A stretch of DNA of 41,648 nt from an uncultured Coriobacteriaceae bacterium (GCA_902798915.1 CADBYM010000040.1:1-41648); one strand, 5' to 3'; counted from the stretch's first letter, positions 9,612-18,614 are shown. A program made the numbers and translations. The notes: generated by a model not told the origin, from the sequence alone.

Positions 9612-10010
9612 CAGCAAAGTACTCAGGCAACGCGGAACCTGGACCGCTTTACCACGATGGAACTGCGGGATGCCATCAGCAAGGCAGTCGATCATTGCAT
9701 TGGTCATGGCGTGCTCGCCGAGTATCTAAGAGACAAGAAGGTAAAAGTGCGGGAAATGTTTTTGTCCACATACGACGAGGCCACAACCTTCAGACGCCTT
9801 CGCGAGGAAGCCATGCGCGAGGGCTACGACGAGGGGTACGACAAGGGACGCCGTTCAATCCTCGAGCACCTGCGCGACAGGGTTGCCGTCGGCACGATGA
9901 GCGTACAAGACGCGGTAGACTTTGGGTTTTCCGAGCAAGAACTGCACGACGAGGTCAACGCGTAGCAGCGAGTGCGCTCAGGCAACGCGAGGTCTGCTCC
10001 GCTTCACCAC
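9255..10010. repeat. Imperfect tandem duplication of the rpn 3' end
   Basis: Unit 1 is 9255-9655 and unit 2 is 9657-10010. Each runs from the same ATGGAACTGCGGGATGCC through the rpn stop and on to an ACCAC end. Unit 2 lacks 48 bp of the Gly-Tyr-Asp repeat. The tail of each unit includes the last dozen codons of the convergent yfhO-like gene, so the duplication happened at this site after the two genes were already neighbours. Confidence 0.85.
9657..9965 (+). CDS. Free-standing C-terminal Rpn fragment (possible inhibitor or remnant)
   Basis: An intact 102-codon frame whose protein matches the C-terminal 118 residues of the upstream Rpn almost throughout, from MELRDAI to the end. It lacks 16 residues of the Gly-Tyr-Asp repeat and has scattered substitutions (for example VNAGSM to VAVGTM). 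The nuclease domain is absent. It arose by tandem duplication. The frame has stayed open despite the changes, which suggests selection, but no ribosome site or -10 box precedes its ATG, so expression is uncertain. In the Rpn family the C-terminal part alone can act as an inhibitor of the full nuclease; by analogy this could be a second antitoxin. The alternative is a decaying remnant. Confidence 0.55.
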   Translation: MELRDAISKAVDHCIGHGVLAEYLRDKKVKVREMFLSTYDEATTFRRLREEAMREGYDEGYDKGRRSILEHLRDRVAVGTMSVQDAVDFGFSEQELHDEVNA

Positions 10011-12551
10011 AAGACACGCAGCCAACGCCATTGCAGACACAGCGCACCCCACCACGAGGCCCCTTGGCACAAAGGAAAGCTCAACGTGGTTCAATCCGGT
10101 ACACACCGGTATAATCATGAGCGCACCATCATACGCCTGCCCGACACTCACTGCCTGCCCGTTTACCGTTACTGACCAACCAGGTTCATTTGGCAGGCTC
10201 ACCAGAAGATCGCCATCTTCGTCCGACTCATAGTCAAGCACAACATTCCCCGCCGTGCTCTGCACCACTTGGGCCTGACGCAGGGCAATCTCGCTCATAG
10301 CTCGCACATGCGCGTCCCAATCCAGCGCATAGAACAAACAACTGTCCTCGGCACGTAGCGCCGACTCCGAATTGCTGCCACCCATGCGCTCGAGCACTAC
10401 ACGAACAGTCTGCTCGTGCCCACGCGCATCAACGAGCTGCGTTATGGCATGTCTCCAGTGATAGTTGTCGTCTTGCGCTCGACCGGAAATCGTCAACACA
10501 CAAGCATCATCCATCCGCGTGGTTCGGGCATACCCAATGTAACCCGCTGGAACCGTTACATCCCACACGCATCGGCCATTGCCCTCCTCAACGAGCACTG
10601 CAGTCAAAGGCGTGTACAGCTCCGCATCATGGCCAAGGACACGCGCAACGAATGTGTTCTGCTCTTCGAACGCATTGTCTTCACCGACATAGCCCGCATC
10701 AATCACGTCACGACTTGCCCCATAGGCAATCGGAAGTGCCTGCGAATTCTGATAGAAACGCGCTTGCGTCTTTCGCGTCCCTTCCGAACAAAGCTCGCAT
10801 ACGACATCGGCATCCACGGACATGAGACCAGCATCCACATATCCTGCCGGACACTCATCACTAGAGACATAACGGACCCCCAGCATGGAATCCATCACGG
10901 GGATTGCATCGGTATAGCTAACGGAGAACTCGTTCTCCCTGCTATAGCCCATACGCTCCAGGAACGCCACCGCACGGCCATTCTGGGAAGAGCAGTACGT
11001 GGAGAGGGCATTGTAGCCAAACGCCATGCCCTCGTTACGCGCAGCATAGCCAACCCGAGAATACGTCTTGTCGGCACGATACCAAGTCGAATCATACTGC
11101 TTGAGTTCCATGGCCTGGCGGCGCGACTGCTTGACTGCATCATCGACGGAGGATTGCGTCGGACCAACATACAGAGTCCCGACGCACGCGAGACACGACC
11201 ACGCGAGCTCCCCACACACAAGCAGACAGAACAAGGCGCAACAAACACTCCCGACCAATGTTCCCCGACGCTTCAAGACAAACAACAGACATGCCACACC
11301 GCAAAGGACACACGCACCAGTAATCACCACGCCAGGCGCGTAGTCGTACGAGCACAGCACGTATACCATCGCCGTCCACAGGCATGCGCCACACCCACCT
11401 GCCACCAGCACCCACGGACGCGCCACCTTATCCTGAAGCGCACGGAACACCCATGCACCCGCCCACACAAGACAGAAGACAAACAGCCATGACATGCGAT
11501 TGTAGAAGCCCATCGTCGGTCGAAAGCCGCTCCATGCGAGCTGCAATCCCGCATTCTGGGTTCCCATCATCAGGAACACAGCCGAGAGCACCGACGTCAC
11601 CCGCACGCGCAGCGGCACGCTACGTACAAACGGCAGCGCAAACAGCAATACGAGCAGCAAAGTCCCGCCAAACAGCTGGGGACGCGCATCACGTTGCCAG
11701 CCAAAGATCACCGTTCCCGAAAGCACTTCCCTCCATGCGGCATCAACGGTCATGGGCGCTGTCGCCGGCGCATTCGTTCCGAGCATTTGCAACACCGTGG
11801 GTAAGAATGTAACGGCAGAGAGCGCCAGTCCCGTAGCCACGCATATCACCAGCAGTCCGAAGCATCTCAACACCAGGCGCGCCTCCACACCGTGCGCCGT
11901 TACAGCTATCGCTTCCATCGCAAAAAACAGGAACAGGAAGGCAAGCAGCATGTATGCCGTATACCAACACGTCACGACGGCACAAACAATCGTCACCACA
12001 AGCGGAACACATCGCCGGTCACGAATGAGCACATATACAGACCAAGCCATAAGCGGCAGCAAGATGAGCGCGTCAAGCCACTGCGGGTTTCTCATCTGCG
12101 TAATACTCCACGTCGAGCAAGTGAAGCACATGGCTAAGGCAAACGCTAACGTACGCCACAGCCCAAACCGGCGCCTGAGGTACCATGCCATCGTTGAACA
12201 CATGCACCCCAACTTGAGTGCTGTCGCCACAAAGACAAAGAGCGTGATGCGGTCGCCGCCAAAAAACGGCAACAAGAGGTTCACGGGGCTTGCCAAGTAG
12301 TACGAGTATATGCCCCACGCATTGGTCCCCATTCCTGTGTTTGGGTCATACAATACCGACGCCTCGCCGTTCAACACGCGGATATACCACTCGTAGAAGT
12401 CGCGATACTGGTACAGCAGATCCTCCGAAAGGAACGTTTGTTGTCCAAAGGGATATACCCCCACACGCGCGCACACGACACATAGCATCACGATCGGTGC
12501 CACAAAGCACAGACAGCCGAATGCAACTCGCCTCAGCACACGCTTATTCAC
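9978..12551 (-). CDS. YfhO-family membrane glycosyltransferase
   Basis: An 857-residue multi-pass protein starting at GTG 12551. It has a dozen or so hydrophobic segments across the first 450 residues and near the C-terminus, and a long extracytoplasmic part between. The N-terminal loop has the YfhO pattern: FLSEDLLYQYRDFYEWY, an acidic motif after the first membrane segment typical of GT-C enzymes, then DPNTGMGTN. YfhO proteins use polyprenyl-phosphate sugars to decorate cell-surface polymers; in Bacillus subtilis YfhO works with CsbB on lipoteichoic acid. The gene overlaps the upstream glycosyltransferase gene by 4 nt (GTGA), so the two are translationally coupled and probably form such a pair. 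The acceptor in this organism is unknown. Its 3' end is convergent with the rpn fragment, 12 nt away. Confidence 0.85.
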   Translation of the reverse strand: MNKRVLRRVAFGCLCFVAPIVMLCVVCARVGVYPFGQQTFLSEDLLYQYRDFYEWYIRVLNGEASVLYDPNTGMGTNAWGIYSYYLASPVNLLLPFFGGDRITLFVFVATALKLGCMCSTMAWYLRRRFGLWRTLAFALAMCFTCSTWSITQMRNPQWLDALILLPLMAWSVYVLIRDRRCVPLVVTIVCAVVTCWYTAYMLLAFLFLFFAMEAIAVTAHGVEARLVLRCFGLLVICVATGLALSAVTFLPTVLQMLGTNAPATAPMTVDAAWREVLSGTVIFGWQRDARPQLFGGTLLLVLLFALPFVRSVPLRVRVTSVLSAVFLMMGTQNAGLQLAWSGFRPTMGFYNRMSWLFVFCLVWAGAWVFRALQDKVARPWVLVAGGCGACLWTAMVYVLCSYDYAPGVVITGACVLCGVACLLFVLKRRGTLVGSVCCALFCLLVCGELAWSCLACVGTLYVGPTQSSVDDAVKQSRRQAMELKQYDSTWYRADKTYSRVGYAARNEGMAFGYNALSTYCSSQNGRAVAFLERMGYSRENEFSVSYTDAIPVMDSMLGVRYVSSDECPAGYVDAGLMSVDADVVCELCSEGTRKTQARFYQNSQALPIAYGASRDVIDAGYVGEDNAFEEQNTFVARVLGHDAELYTPLTAVLVEEGNGRCVWDVTVPAGYIGYARTTRMDDACVLTISGRAQDDNYHWRHAITQLVDARGHEQTVRVVLERMGGSNSESALRAEDSCLFYALDWDAHVRAMSEIALRQAQVVQSTAGNVVLDYESDEDGDLLVSLPNEPGWSVTVNGQAVSVGQAYDGALMIIPVCTGLNHVELSFVPRGLVVGCAVSAMALAACLVVKRSRPRVA

Positions 12552-13546
12552 GAACGCATCTCCCTTGATTCGGCGTCACCCTCGCGACTGGGGATATCGC
12601 TCGTCTCCCGCACGATGTACGGCGGACGAGCCTTCGTCTCCAGATACGTCTTCCCTAAATACTGGCCCAGAATCCCCAATACCAGCAGATTGAGCCCACC
12701 CAAAAGCAGTATGACGCTCATCATGGACGGCCAGCCGGCAACCGGATCACCAAAGAGCAAGGCGCGTATGACTACCACCACCAAAAATATCAGTGCCACG
12801 AAGCTAAACACCGCACCAAGCACCGAGGCGAACGCCAATGGTGCCGTAGAAAACCCCACAATACCGTCGACCGAGTATCGAGCGAGGCTCCAGAAACTCC
12901 ACTTAGTGCTACCCGCGACACGATTGACGTTCTCGTATTCAATCCAACAGGTCTCGAACCCTACCCAGCTGAAGATTCCCTTGCTAAAGCGGTTGTACTC
13001 CCCCAAGCTCAGCACGGCATCCACCATACGCCTCCGCATAAGGCGATAATCGCGTGCCCCATCCACGAACTCCGTCTCGGACAAGCGATTGATAATGCGA
13101 TAGAACAGTCGGGCGAAGAACGAGCGCACCAGTGACTCCCCTGCACGCGTGATGCGCCGCGTCGCTACACAATCATACCGATCATTGTTTCTGAGGATTG
13201 AAAGCATCTTTGGAAGCAACGAGGGAGGGTCTTGCATGTCGGCATCCATAGTAGTTACGTAGTCTCCACGTGCCATACGCAGCCCAGCCAACATGCTCGC
13301 TTCCTTGCCAAAGTTGCGCGAGAACGAGGTCCACCGCACGTCGAAGCATTTCCACGGCGCACCTTGGAGCGAACGCATGACCTCGAGGGTGCCATCCGCG
13401 GACCCGTCATCCACCAAAATGAGCTCAAAGGTGAGCCGCTCATCCTCCGCGCTCATCTCACGCGCCACACGGTCAAGCTCTTTCGCAAACAGCGGAAGGC
13501 TTTCTTCCTCGTTGAAGCATGGCACGATAACCGAAATCTGCGGCAT
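12548..13546 (-). CDS. Polyprenyl-phosphate family-2 glycosyltransferase (CsbB/GtrB/DPM1-like)
   Basis: A 332-residue protein with an N-terminal GT-A domain: SVIVPCFNEEESLPLF, ELILVDDGSADGT (nucleotide-sugar binding) and TMDADMQDPPSLL (metal-binding Asp residues). Two membrane segments follow at about 225-290, then the typical tail GQYLGKTYLETKARPPY. Enzymes of this family move a sugar from a nucleotide to undecaprenyl phosphate on the inner face of the membrane. A GAGGA site precedes the ATG. The 4-nt overlap with the YfhO-like gene makes it the likely supplier of lipid-linked sugar to that enzyme. The usual third member, a GtrA/GtcA flippase, is not in the window. Confidence 0.9.
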   Translation of the reverse strand: MPQISVIVPCFNEEESLPLFAKELDRVAREMSAEDERLTFELILVDDGSADGTLEVMRSLQGAPWKCFDVRWTSFSRNFGKEASMLAGLRMARGDYVTTMDADMQDPPSLLPKMLSILRNNDRYDCVATRRITRAGESLVRSFFARLFYRIINRLSETEFVDGARDYRLMRRRMVDAVLSLGEYNRFSKGIFSWVGFETCWIEYENVNRVAGSTKWSFWSLARYSVDGIVGFSTAPLAFASVLGAVFSFVALIFLVVVVIRALLFGDPVAGWPSMMSVILLLGGLNLLVLGILGQYLGKTYLETKARPPYIVRETSDIPSREGDAESREMRS

Positions 13547-13754
13547 GGCTCAGGCATCCTCTTTGCTCTTGATAGTATTCGCGACCTAGGTTTCTACAAA
13601 GCGTTTAGTCCTCGAAACAGTCTAACGCTTTAGCGTGACCCATGCCCCTCGAAGATCGAGTTCAAACCAACCACGGCAACCCGCTCCAAGACTCCAAGAC
13701 CCGCTCCAAGATGGGCAAATCTGAGGATGTTGAGGCGCAAGAACAGCCAAGCAC

Positions 13755-15626
13755 TCATCGCGCCATGTTTGCCATGATATTGAGCAAGATGTTCAGAATG
13801 CGTGGCAGACCACCACGATAGTCGGCACGATCGAGCGCGGCACTCACGAGGAGGGGGTTGTCGGTTCCGATCACGTCCACGTCACAGCTCACGAGGTACT
13901 GTACCGTATCCTCCAGGTCGACGGTCCAACAGAAGACCTTGATGCCCTCATCGTGAAGGCGCTTTACGAGGTCGGGGGTGACGTTGGACTCCTCTATGGT
14001 AACGTTATCCGTGTAGGGGATGTCCTCGATTCTGCCCTGCGCAATGAACATGCAGTATCCCTTGGTTATGGTGGGATCCAGCTCGGCCACGCGCATCATG
14101 CGCCTCGCATCCTGGCCAATCACCATCACGTTGTCGTGCATGCCCGTCCTTTGGATAGTCTCCAAGACATGCTCTTCGAAGTCCTTGTCGCCCTCGCTAC
14201 CCTTGAGCTCGACCTGCACATTGACGTCATGCTCCTTGGCACTTGTGAGCACTTCCTCGAGCGTCGGTATAGTGACGTGCTCAAATACGCCAGGCATCCA
14301 GTCGCCCATCTCGTATTGCGCTAGCTCCGCATAGGTGTGCTCACAAATCTCCAGATCGTGACCGGTCACACGTCCAATGCTCGAGTCGTGGCTGCAGACG
14401 ATGATGCCGTCCGAGGTCTGGTGCACGTCAAGCTCAATCCACGAGAGGTTCTCGCTAAAGGCGAGCTCGAACGCAGGCATGGTGTTCTCTGGCGCATTGA
14501 CGTTGTCTCCGCGATGCGCACAGACGAGAGGACGGTCAACCGTCTGACCCAAGTACGCATAATGCGTCGCGAGGAAGAATGCGCCACCAACGAGCAAGAT
14601 CCCCGCGGCGACAGAGATGGCCCGCTTTATGGGCAGTGGCACACTCCGCCGCCTAAAGGTCTCGCGCGAAAGCGTGCCTATGGTTTCCGACTCATCGAGG
14701 TACAAAAAGAAGCACACGGCAAGACCGGCGTTGGTCACCGCGGGTATCAGCAAACCCTGCAGTAGCTGCCGCAGCGCATACGTGTAGGTCCCTACCGCGG
14801 CAGAGCGAGTAACAATGCCCCTAGCAGCGCCAAGCAGCCCGATGAGTTCCGAGACGTTAATCGTGATGGTGGAAGACACGCTGTTGATGAGGAAGTTCGT
14901 GAGGAGCGTGAGCGTGCCGAGGAACAGGACCGTCTTGAGGTAGCGACCCTTGCCGAGACGCCGGCTCTCGGCGCAGCTTGCCATGAAGCCCTCGTCCCGA
15001 AGGACAAAGAAGTTGATGGAGAAGACATAGACGAGCACCAAGCAAACGAGGACGGTATGAAGGATGGCATATGCGACGCTGTATGCCGCGGTGTAGTCGA
15101 TGGTTTGGTTGATGAACCCCGGCACGATGAGCTTGTAATTCGTGCCCGCCAACGGCATCAACTTGGTAAGCGGCATAAGCACGAGCAGAAACACGACGAT
15201 GAGCCAGTTCTTGGGATGCGCCGCCTTGCGACAGGTCCTCAGAGCGGTCGCGAACATGCTGTCGAGGTCGGTTTCGAGCCCAAACTGCCCCATCGAGAAT
15301 GCGTGCAGCAGGCCGGAAATCTGAAACAGAGCGATTTGGGTGGCAACGATCTGTTCGACAAGAAGCACGAGGATGGAAAGCGGATTGAGTATGACGTCAC
15401 GCAAGTTGGCAGGCGACATATAGGTGTTGCCTGTCACGATCATGAGGAGGTTCGTAGTGGCCGACGTCAGCAGCGACGTGGCAAGCAACGAGAACAAGGA
15501 ACAGGCGATGATAAAGACCGTAACCACTCTGAAGTTCTGCCTAAACAGCAGAAGCGTATTCTTGAGGAAGAACACCAGCTCAAAAGAAAGCGCCCCGGCG
15601 CGTTCCTTAGCCCTTCGCGCATCCAT
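13755..15626 (-). CDS. Membrane-anchored glycerophosphodiester phosphodiesterase
   Basis: A 623-residue protein. Residues 1-360 contain several long hydrophobic segments of the membrane domain often fused to this enzyme. Residues about 370-610 are the catalytic GDPD barrel: VCAHRGDNVNAPENT (His, Arg and the Glu-Asn-Thr motif), WIELDVHQTSDG (Glu/Asp metal ligands) and CSHDSSIGR (second His). The reaction is hydrolysis of glycerophosphodiesters to glycerol-3-phosphate and an alcohol; membrane forms probably act on lipid head groups or glycerophosphate polymers. The gene has an AGAGG site before its ATG. It lies 208 nt upstream of the glycosyltransferase pair on the same strand, which fits a shared role in glycopolymer turnover, but whether they form one transcript is not clear. 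Confidence 0.92.
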   Translation of the reverse strand: MDARRAKERAGALSFELVFFLKNTLLLFRQNFRVVTVFIIACSLFSLLATSLLTSATTNLLMIVTGNTYMSPANLRDVILNPLSILVLLVEQIVATQIALFQISGLLHAFSMGQFGLETDLDSMFATALRTCRKAAHPKNWLIVVFLLVLMPLTKLMPLAGTNYKLIVPGFINQTIDYTAAYSVAYAILHTVLVCLVLVYVFSINFFVLRDEGFMASCAESRRLGKGRYLKTVLFLGTLTLLTNFLINSVSSTITINVSELIGLLGAARGIVTRSAAVGTYTYALRQLLQGLLIPAVTNAGLAVCFFLYLDESETIGTLSRETFRRRSVPLPIKRAISVAAGILLVGGAFFLATHYAYLGQTVDRPLVCAHRGDNVNAPENTMPAFELAFSENLSWIELDVHQTSDGIIVCSHDSSIGRVTGHDLEICEHTYAELAQYEMGDWMPGVFEHVTIPTLEEVLTSAKEHDVNVQVELKGSEGDKDFEEHVLETIQRTGMHDNVMVIGQDARRMMRVAELDPTITKGYCMFIAQGRIEDIPYTDNVTIEESNVTPDLVKRLHDEGIKVFCWTVDLEDTVQYLVSCDVDVIGTDNPLLVSAALDRADYRGGLPRILNILLNIMANMAR

Positions 15627-15689
15627 GCATCAACCTCTTCGCACAACAACAATCGAGGACGTTTTGCAATCTGACCCATGAGGGTCGAA

Positions 15690-15726
15690 AGCGGCCCAAG
15701 AGAGGCAACCTCTCTCTTGGGCCGCT
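15690..15726 (-). terminator. Terminator of the vor-type operon
   Basis: An inverted repeat of AGCGGCCCAAGAGAG with a short loop lies 11 nt past the stop of the gamma-subunit gene. On the minus strand it is followed by a short T run (TTTCG). Confidence 0.7.
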
Positions 15727-15736
15727 CCACTCGACG

Positions 15737-16297
15737 CTATGCGTCGGCACCAAGGGCGAAGGCCCGCAGGTTGGGCTCGAGCAGGTGCTGGCGCTTGGGT
15801 GGCACGCACTTTGCGATGGCAGCCTCCGCCACCTCGCGCGTGCAGAAGTGAGTCTGCGCCCAGAGCCTGCCCAGGCAGATTATGTTGGCCAGACCCTTGA
15901 GGCCCTCCTCCTCGGCCAGCTCGGTGGCCTTGAAGGCAATGACCGTCACGTTATCGGCCAGCTCCACGTCATCAGTGCCGTTCATAGCAAGCGTCGTGTC
16001 CACCACGATGGTGCCGCCGGGCTGCACGGAGGAGGCGAACTTCTCCACGCTCGGCTGGTTCATGGCAATGAGCGCCGTGGGCTTGGTAATGAAGGGCGTA
16101 CCGATGGCGTCGTCAGAAAGCGACACGCTGCAGTTGGCAGTGCCACCACGCATCTCGGGACCGTAGCTCGGCATCCATGACACCTGGCGCCCGTCAATGA
16201 GGCCACAGTTGGCCATGACCTTGCCGGCAAAGAGTAGGCCTTGTCCGCCGAAGCCCGAGAGCACGCAGAGAAGTTCGTGGTTGAATTCCTCGGCCAT
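15737..16297 (-). CDS. vorC: 2-oxoacid:ferredoxin oxidoreductase, gamma subunit
   Basis: A 186-residue protein of the pyruvate/ketoisovalerate oxidoreductase catalytic-domain (POR gamma) family. It begins MAEEFNHELL; the frame is open 48 codons further upstream, but AAAGGAGG sits just before this ATG and homologues start here. Family features are LSGFGGQGLLFAGKVMA near the N-terminus, SYGPEMRGGTANCSV and ALIAMNQPSVEKF. The gamma subunit completes the enzyme that oxidatively decarboxylates 2-oxoacids to acyl-CoA with ferredoxin reduction. It is the last gene of the operon, directly after the TPP-binding subunit (2 nt between genes). Confidence 0.9.
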   Translation of the reverse strand: MAEEFNHELLCVLSGFGGQGLLFAGKVMANCGLIDGRQVSWMPSYGPEMRGGTANCSVSLSDDAIGTPFITKPTALIAMNQPSVEKFASSVQPGGTIVVDTTLAMNGTDDVELADNVTVIAFKATELAEEEGLKGLANIICLGRLWAQTHFCTREVAEAAIAKCVPPKRQHLLEPNLRAFALGADA

Positions 16298-16299
16298 GG

Positions 16300-17196
16300 C
16301 TAGGCCTCCTTTCCCTGTTGTGCGATGGGACAGTCCTTGGCGCGGTCGAGCGCGGCCTCCGCAGCGTTGGCGAAGCCGTCGGCCACGACGTCCTTGTACA
16401 CGCCGAGCGGATAATACGGCAGCATGTTGTCGCGCAGCCACTGGAAGGCGTCGAGCGGTGTCATGCCCCAGTTGGTTGGGCAGGTGGCGACAACCTCAAC
16501 GAGTGAGTAGCCGATGCCGTCAATCTGGTTCTGGAACGCCTTCTTGATGGCCTTCTTGGCCTGCACGATGTGCTGCCGCGTGTCGCAGGTGACGCGCTCC
16601 ACGTATGCGACGCCATCGAGCGTGGAGACCATCTCGGCGATGCGCACGGGATAGCCCACCTTGGAGACGTCGCGGCCATATGGCGAGGTCTGCGTCACCT
16701 GGTTGGGCAGCGACGTGGGGGCCATCTGACCGCCGGTCATGCCGTAGATGGCGTTGTTGATGAAGATGACGGTAATCTTCTCGCCACGCGTGGCGGCGTG
16801 AACCGTCTCGGCCGTACCGATGGAGGCAAGGTCGCCGTCACCTTGGTAGGCGAAGACCACGTTCTGGGGATGGACGCGCTTGACGCCGGTGGCCACCGCC
16901 GGCGCACGGCCGTGCGCAGCCTCGATCATGTCGCAGTTCATGAAGTCGTACATCATAACGGAGCAACCCACGGGCGCGATGCCCACGGTCTTGCCCTCGA
17001 TGCCCAGCTCGTCGATGCACTCGGCAACGAGGCGATTGACGATGCCATGGGTGCAGCCCGGGCAGTAGTTGAAGATGGCATCGGTGAGCGCGTGCGGGCG
17101 GGCAGACTTGATGGTCTCGCCCTCAGCGATCTGCGAGCCGATGCGCTCCTGCTGGTAGTCGGGAAGCGTGACGGGGCCAAAATTGGGCTTTGCCAT
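16300..17196 (-). CDS. vorA: 2-oxoacid:ferredoxin oxidoreductase, TPP-binding beta subunit
   Basis: A 298-residue protein starting MAKPNFGPV at 17196, one base after the alpha-subunit stop, with an AAGGGGTGAG site inside the end of that gene. It carries the thiamine-pyrophosphate motif: YQGDGDLASIGTAE followed by FINNAIYGMTGGQMAPTS. CPGCTHGIVNRL near the N-terminus is the conserved Cys-containing entry to the domain. This subunit binds the cofactor that attacks the 2-oxoacid. The substrate (branched-chain, 2-oxoglutarate or another 2-oxoacid) cannot be fixed from sequence; the vor name follows the alpha subunit. Confidence 0.92.
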   Translation of the reverse strand: MAKPNFGPVTLPDYQQERIGSQIAEGETIKSARPHALTDAIFNYCPGCTHGIVNRLVAECIDELGIEGKTVGIAPVGCSVMMYDFMNCDMIEAAHGRAPAVATGVKRVHPQNVVFAYQGDGDLASIGTAETVHAATRGEKITVIFINNAIYGMTGGQMAPTSLPNQVTQTSPYGRDVSKVGYPVRIAEMVSTLDGVAYVERVTCDTRQHIVQAKKAIKKAFQNQIDGIGYSLVEVVATCPTNWGMTPLDAFQWLRDNMLPYYPLGVYKDVVADGFANAAEAALDRAKDCPIAQQGKEA

Positions 17197-17197
17197 G

Positions 17198-18370
17198 CTA
17201 CTCACCCCTTTCGTAGGCGCTCTTGCGATGCTGCTGATGCGGGAGCAGCGAACCCACGGCGCCCGGCACGGCCGACTGCTGGACCTTCTCGCCTGCAGCC
17301 ACGGTCTCGATGGCCGCGAGGACCTCCTCGGGCGTGGGGAGCACGCCACCGGTGCGGCCAAAGAAGTCGACTGTGGCACGGCCGTTGACGGCGAGCCTCA
17401 CGTCCTGCACCATCTGGCCCATGTTGAGCTCGACGGAGAGGAACTTGCTCGCGCCACCCGCGATTACCTGGTCGATTGCCTTAGTCGGGAACGGCCAGAG
17501 CGTGATGGGACGGAGCAGGCCGCACTTGATGCCCTTGGCGCGCGCGTCACGCACGGCGGTGCGGGCCACGCGACTCGCGGCTCCGAATGCCACGACCACG
17601 ACCTCGGCGTCGTCGCACTCCATGAGCTCCTGACGCTGGTGCTTCTCCTGAATCTCGGCATAGCGCTCGAAGCGCTCGAAGTTGGTCTGCTCGAGCTTCT
17701 CGGGCGAGAGGTACAACGAGTTGATGACGTTGTGCGCACGCTTGCCCGCATGACCGGAGGTCGCCCACGGCTTGGTGGGCAGCGACTCGGGGTCTCGCTC
17801 GGGCGGCAGCAGGACCGGCTCCATCATCTGGCCGATCATGCCATCGGCAAGAATCATCGTGGGCGTGCGATACTCGTCGGCGAGGTCGAACGCATCGTAG
17901 ATGAGGTCGGCCATCTCCTGCACCGTCGAAGGCGCGAGCACCGGCATGTAGAAGTCTCCGTGGCCGAGGGCACGCGTGGCCTGGAAGTAGTCCGATTGCG
18001 AGGGCTGGATGCCGCCGAGGCCTGGGCCGCCACGCTCGACGTTGACGATGACGCCGGGACAGTCGGCACCGGCCATGTAGCTCACGCCCTCGCCCTTGAG
18101 CGATACGCCGGGCGAGCTCGAGCTGGTCATGACGCGCGCACCTGCGGCCGCGGCACCATACACCATGTTGATGGCCGCAATCTCGGACTCGGCCTGCAGG
18201 AAGGTGCCACCGATGAGCGGGAGCTTCTTTGCCATGTAGGCGGCAAGTTCGGTCTGCGGCGTGATGGGATAGCCAAAGAAGAAGCGGCATCCGGCGCGCA
18301 TGGCCGCCTCGGCCAGCACCTCGTTGCCCTTCATGAGGACGCGCTCTTGCGCCTTGTTGTTCTCTGCCAT
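17198..18370 (-). CDS. vorB: 2-oxoacid:ferredoxin oxidoreductase, alpha subunit (VorB-like)
   Basis: A 390-residue protein with the VorB/KorA pyrimidine-binding and transketolase C-terminal domains. Diagnostic stretches are FFGYPITPQTELAAYM, AESEIAAINMVYGAAAAG, SSSSPGVSLKGEG and RGGPGLGGIQPSQSDYF, which resemble subunits annotated as 3-methyl-2-oxobutanoate dehydrogenase VorB. It probably gives substrate selectivity and dimer contacts. It starts immediately after the ferredoxin-type subunit gene, with the two genes touching. A 417-codon open frame on the opposite strand here is a shadow of codon bias. Confidence 0.93.
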   Translation of the reverse strand: MAENNKAQERVLMKGNEVLAEAAMRAGCRFFFGYPITPQTELAAYMAKKLPLIGGTFLQAESEIAAINMVYGAAAAGARVMTSSSSPGVSLKGEGVSYMAGADCPGVIVNVERGGPGLGGIQPSQSDYFQATRALGHGDFYMPVLAPSTVQEMADLIYDAFDLADEYRTPTMILADGMIGQMMEPVLLPPERDPESLPTKPWATSGHAGKRAHNVINSLYLSPEKLEQTNFERFERYAEIQEKHQRQELMECDDAEVVVVAFGAASRVARTAVRDARAKGIKCGLLRPITLWPFPTKAIDQVIAGGASKFLSVELNMGQMVQDVRLAVNGRATVDFFGRTGGVLPTPEEVLAAIETVAAGEKVQQSAVPGAVGSLLPHQQHRKSAYERGE

Positions 18371-18574
18371 TTACTTCACCACCGTAATCGCGACATCAGG
18401 ACAGGTGATGTAGCACGATGAGCAGCCGATGCACCCGTCCTTTACCTGTTTTGCGGGATGATAGCCCTTCGGCGTGATGCGCTCGTTGTCCAGCGCAAGC
18501 ACCCCTTTGGGGCAGGCGGCGACGCACAGTCCGCATCCCTTGCAGTGCACGTCGTCAACGATGATTCGTGCCAT
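18371..18574 (-). CDS. vorD: 2-oxoacid:ferredoxin oxidoreductase, 2[4Fe-4S] delta subunit
   Basis: A 67-residue ferredoxin with two cluster motifs: CKGCGLCVAACPKG and CIGCSSCYITCPD, each of the form CxxCxxCxxxCP. It passes electrons from the TPP subunit to free ferredoxin. It is the first gene of the operon (delta, alpha, beta, gamma), and the four genes are separated by 0-2 nt, so a single transcript and a single complex are expected. Confidence 0.95.
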   Translation of the reverse strand: MARIIVDDVHCKGCGLCVAACPKGVLALDNERITPKGYHPAKQVKDGCIGCSSCYITCPDVAITVVK

Positions 18575-18614
18575 TCTCCCTCCCTCTCTCTCCTAGGGGT
18601 ATTGGCAAACTGCC

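Noticed and set aside
10416..11492. Plus-strand open frame of 358 codons
   Set aside because: It is antisense to the YfhO-like gene, whose membrane segments and motifs are clear.
17168..18421. Plus-strand open frame of 417 codons
   Set aside because: It is antisense to vorB and made of His/Leu/Gly-rich shadow sequence.
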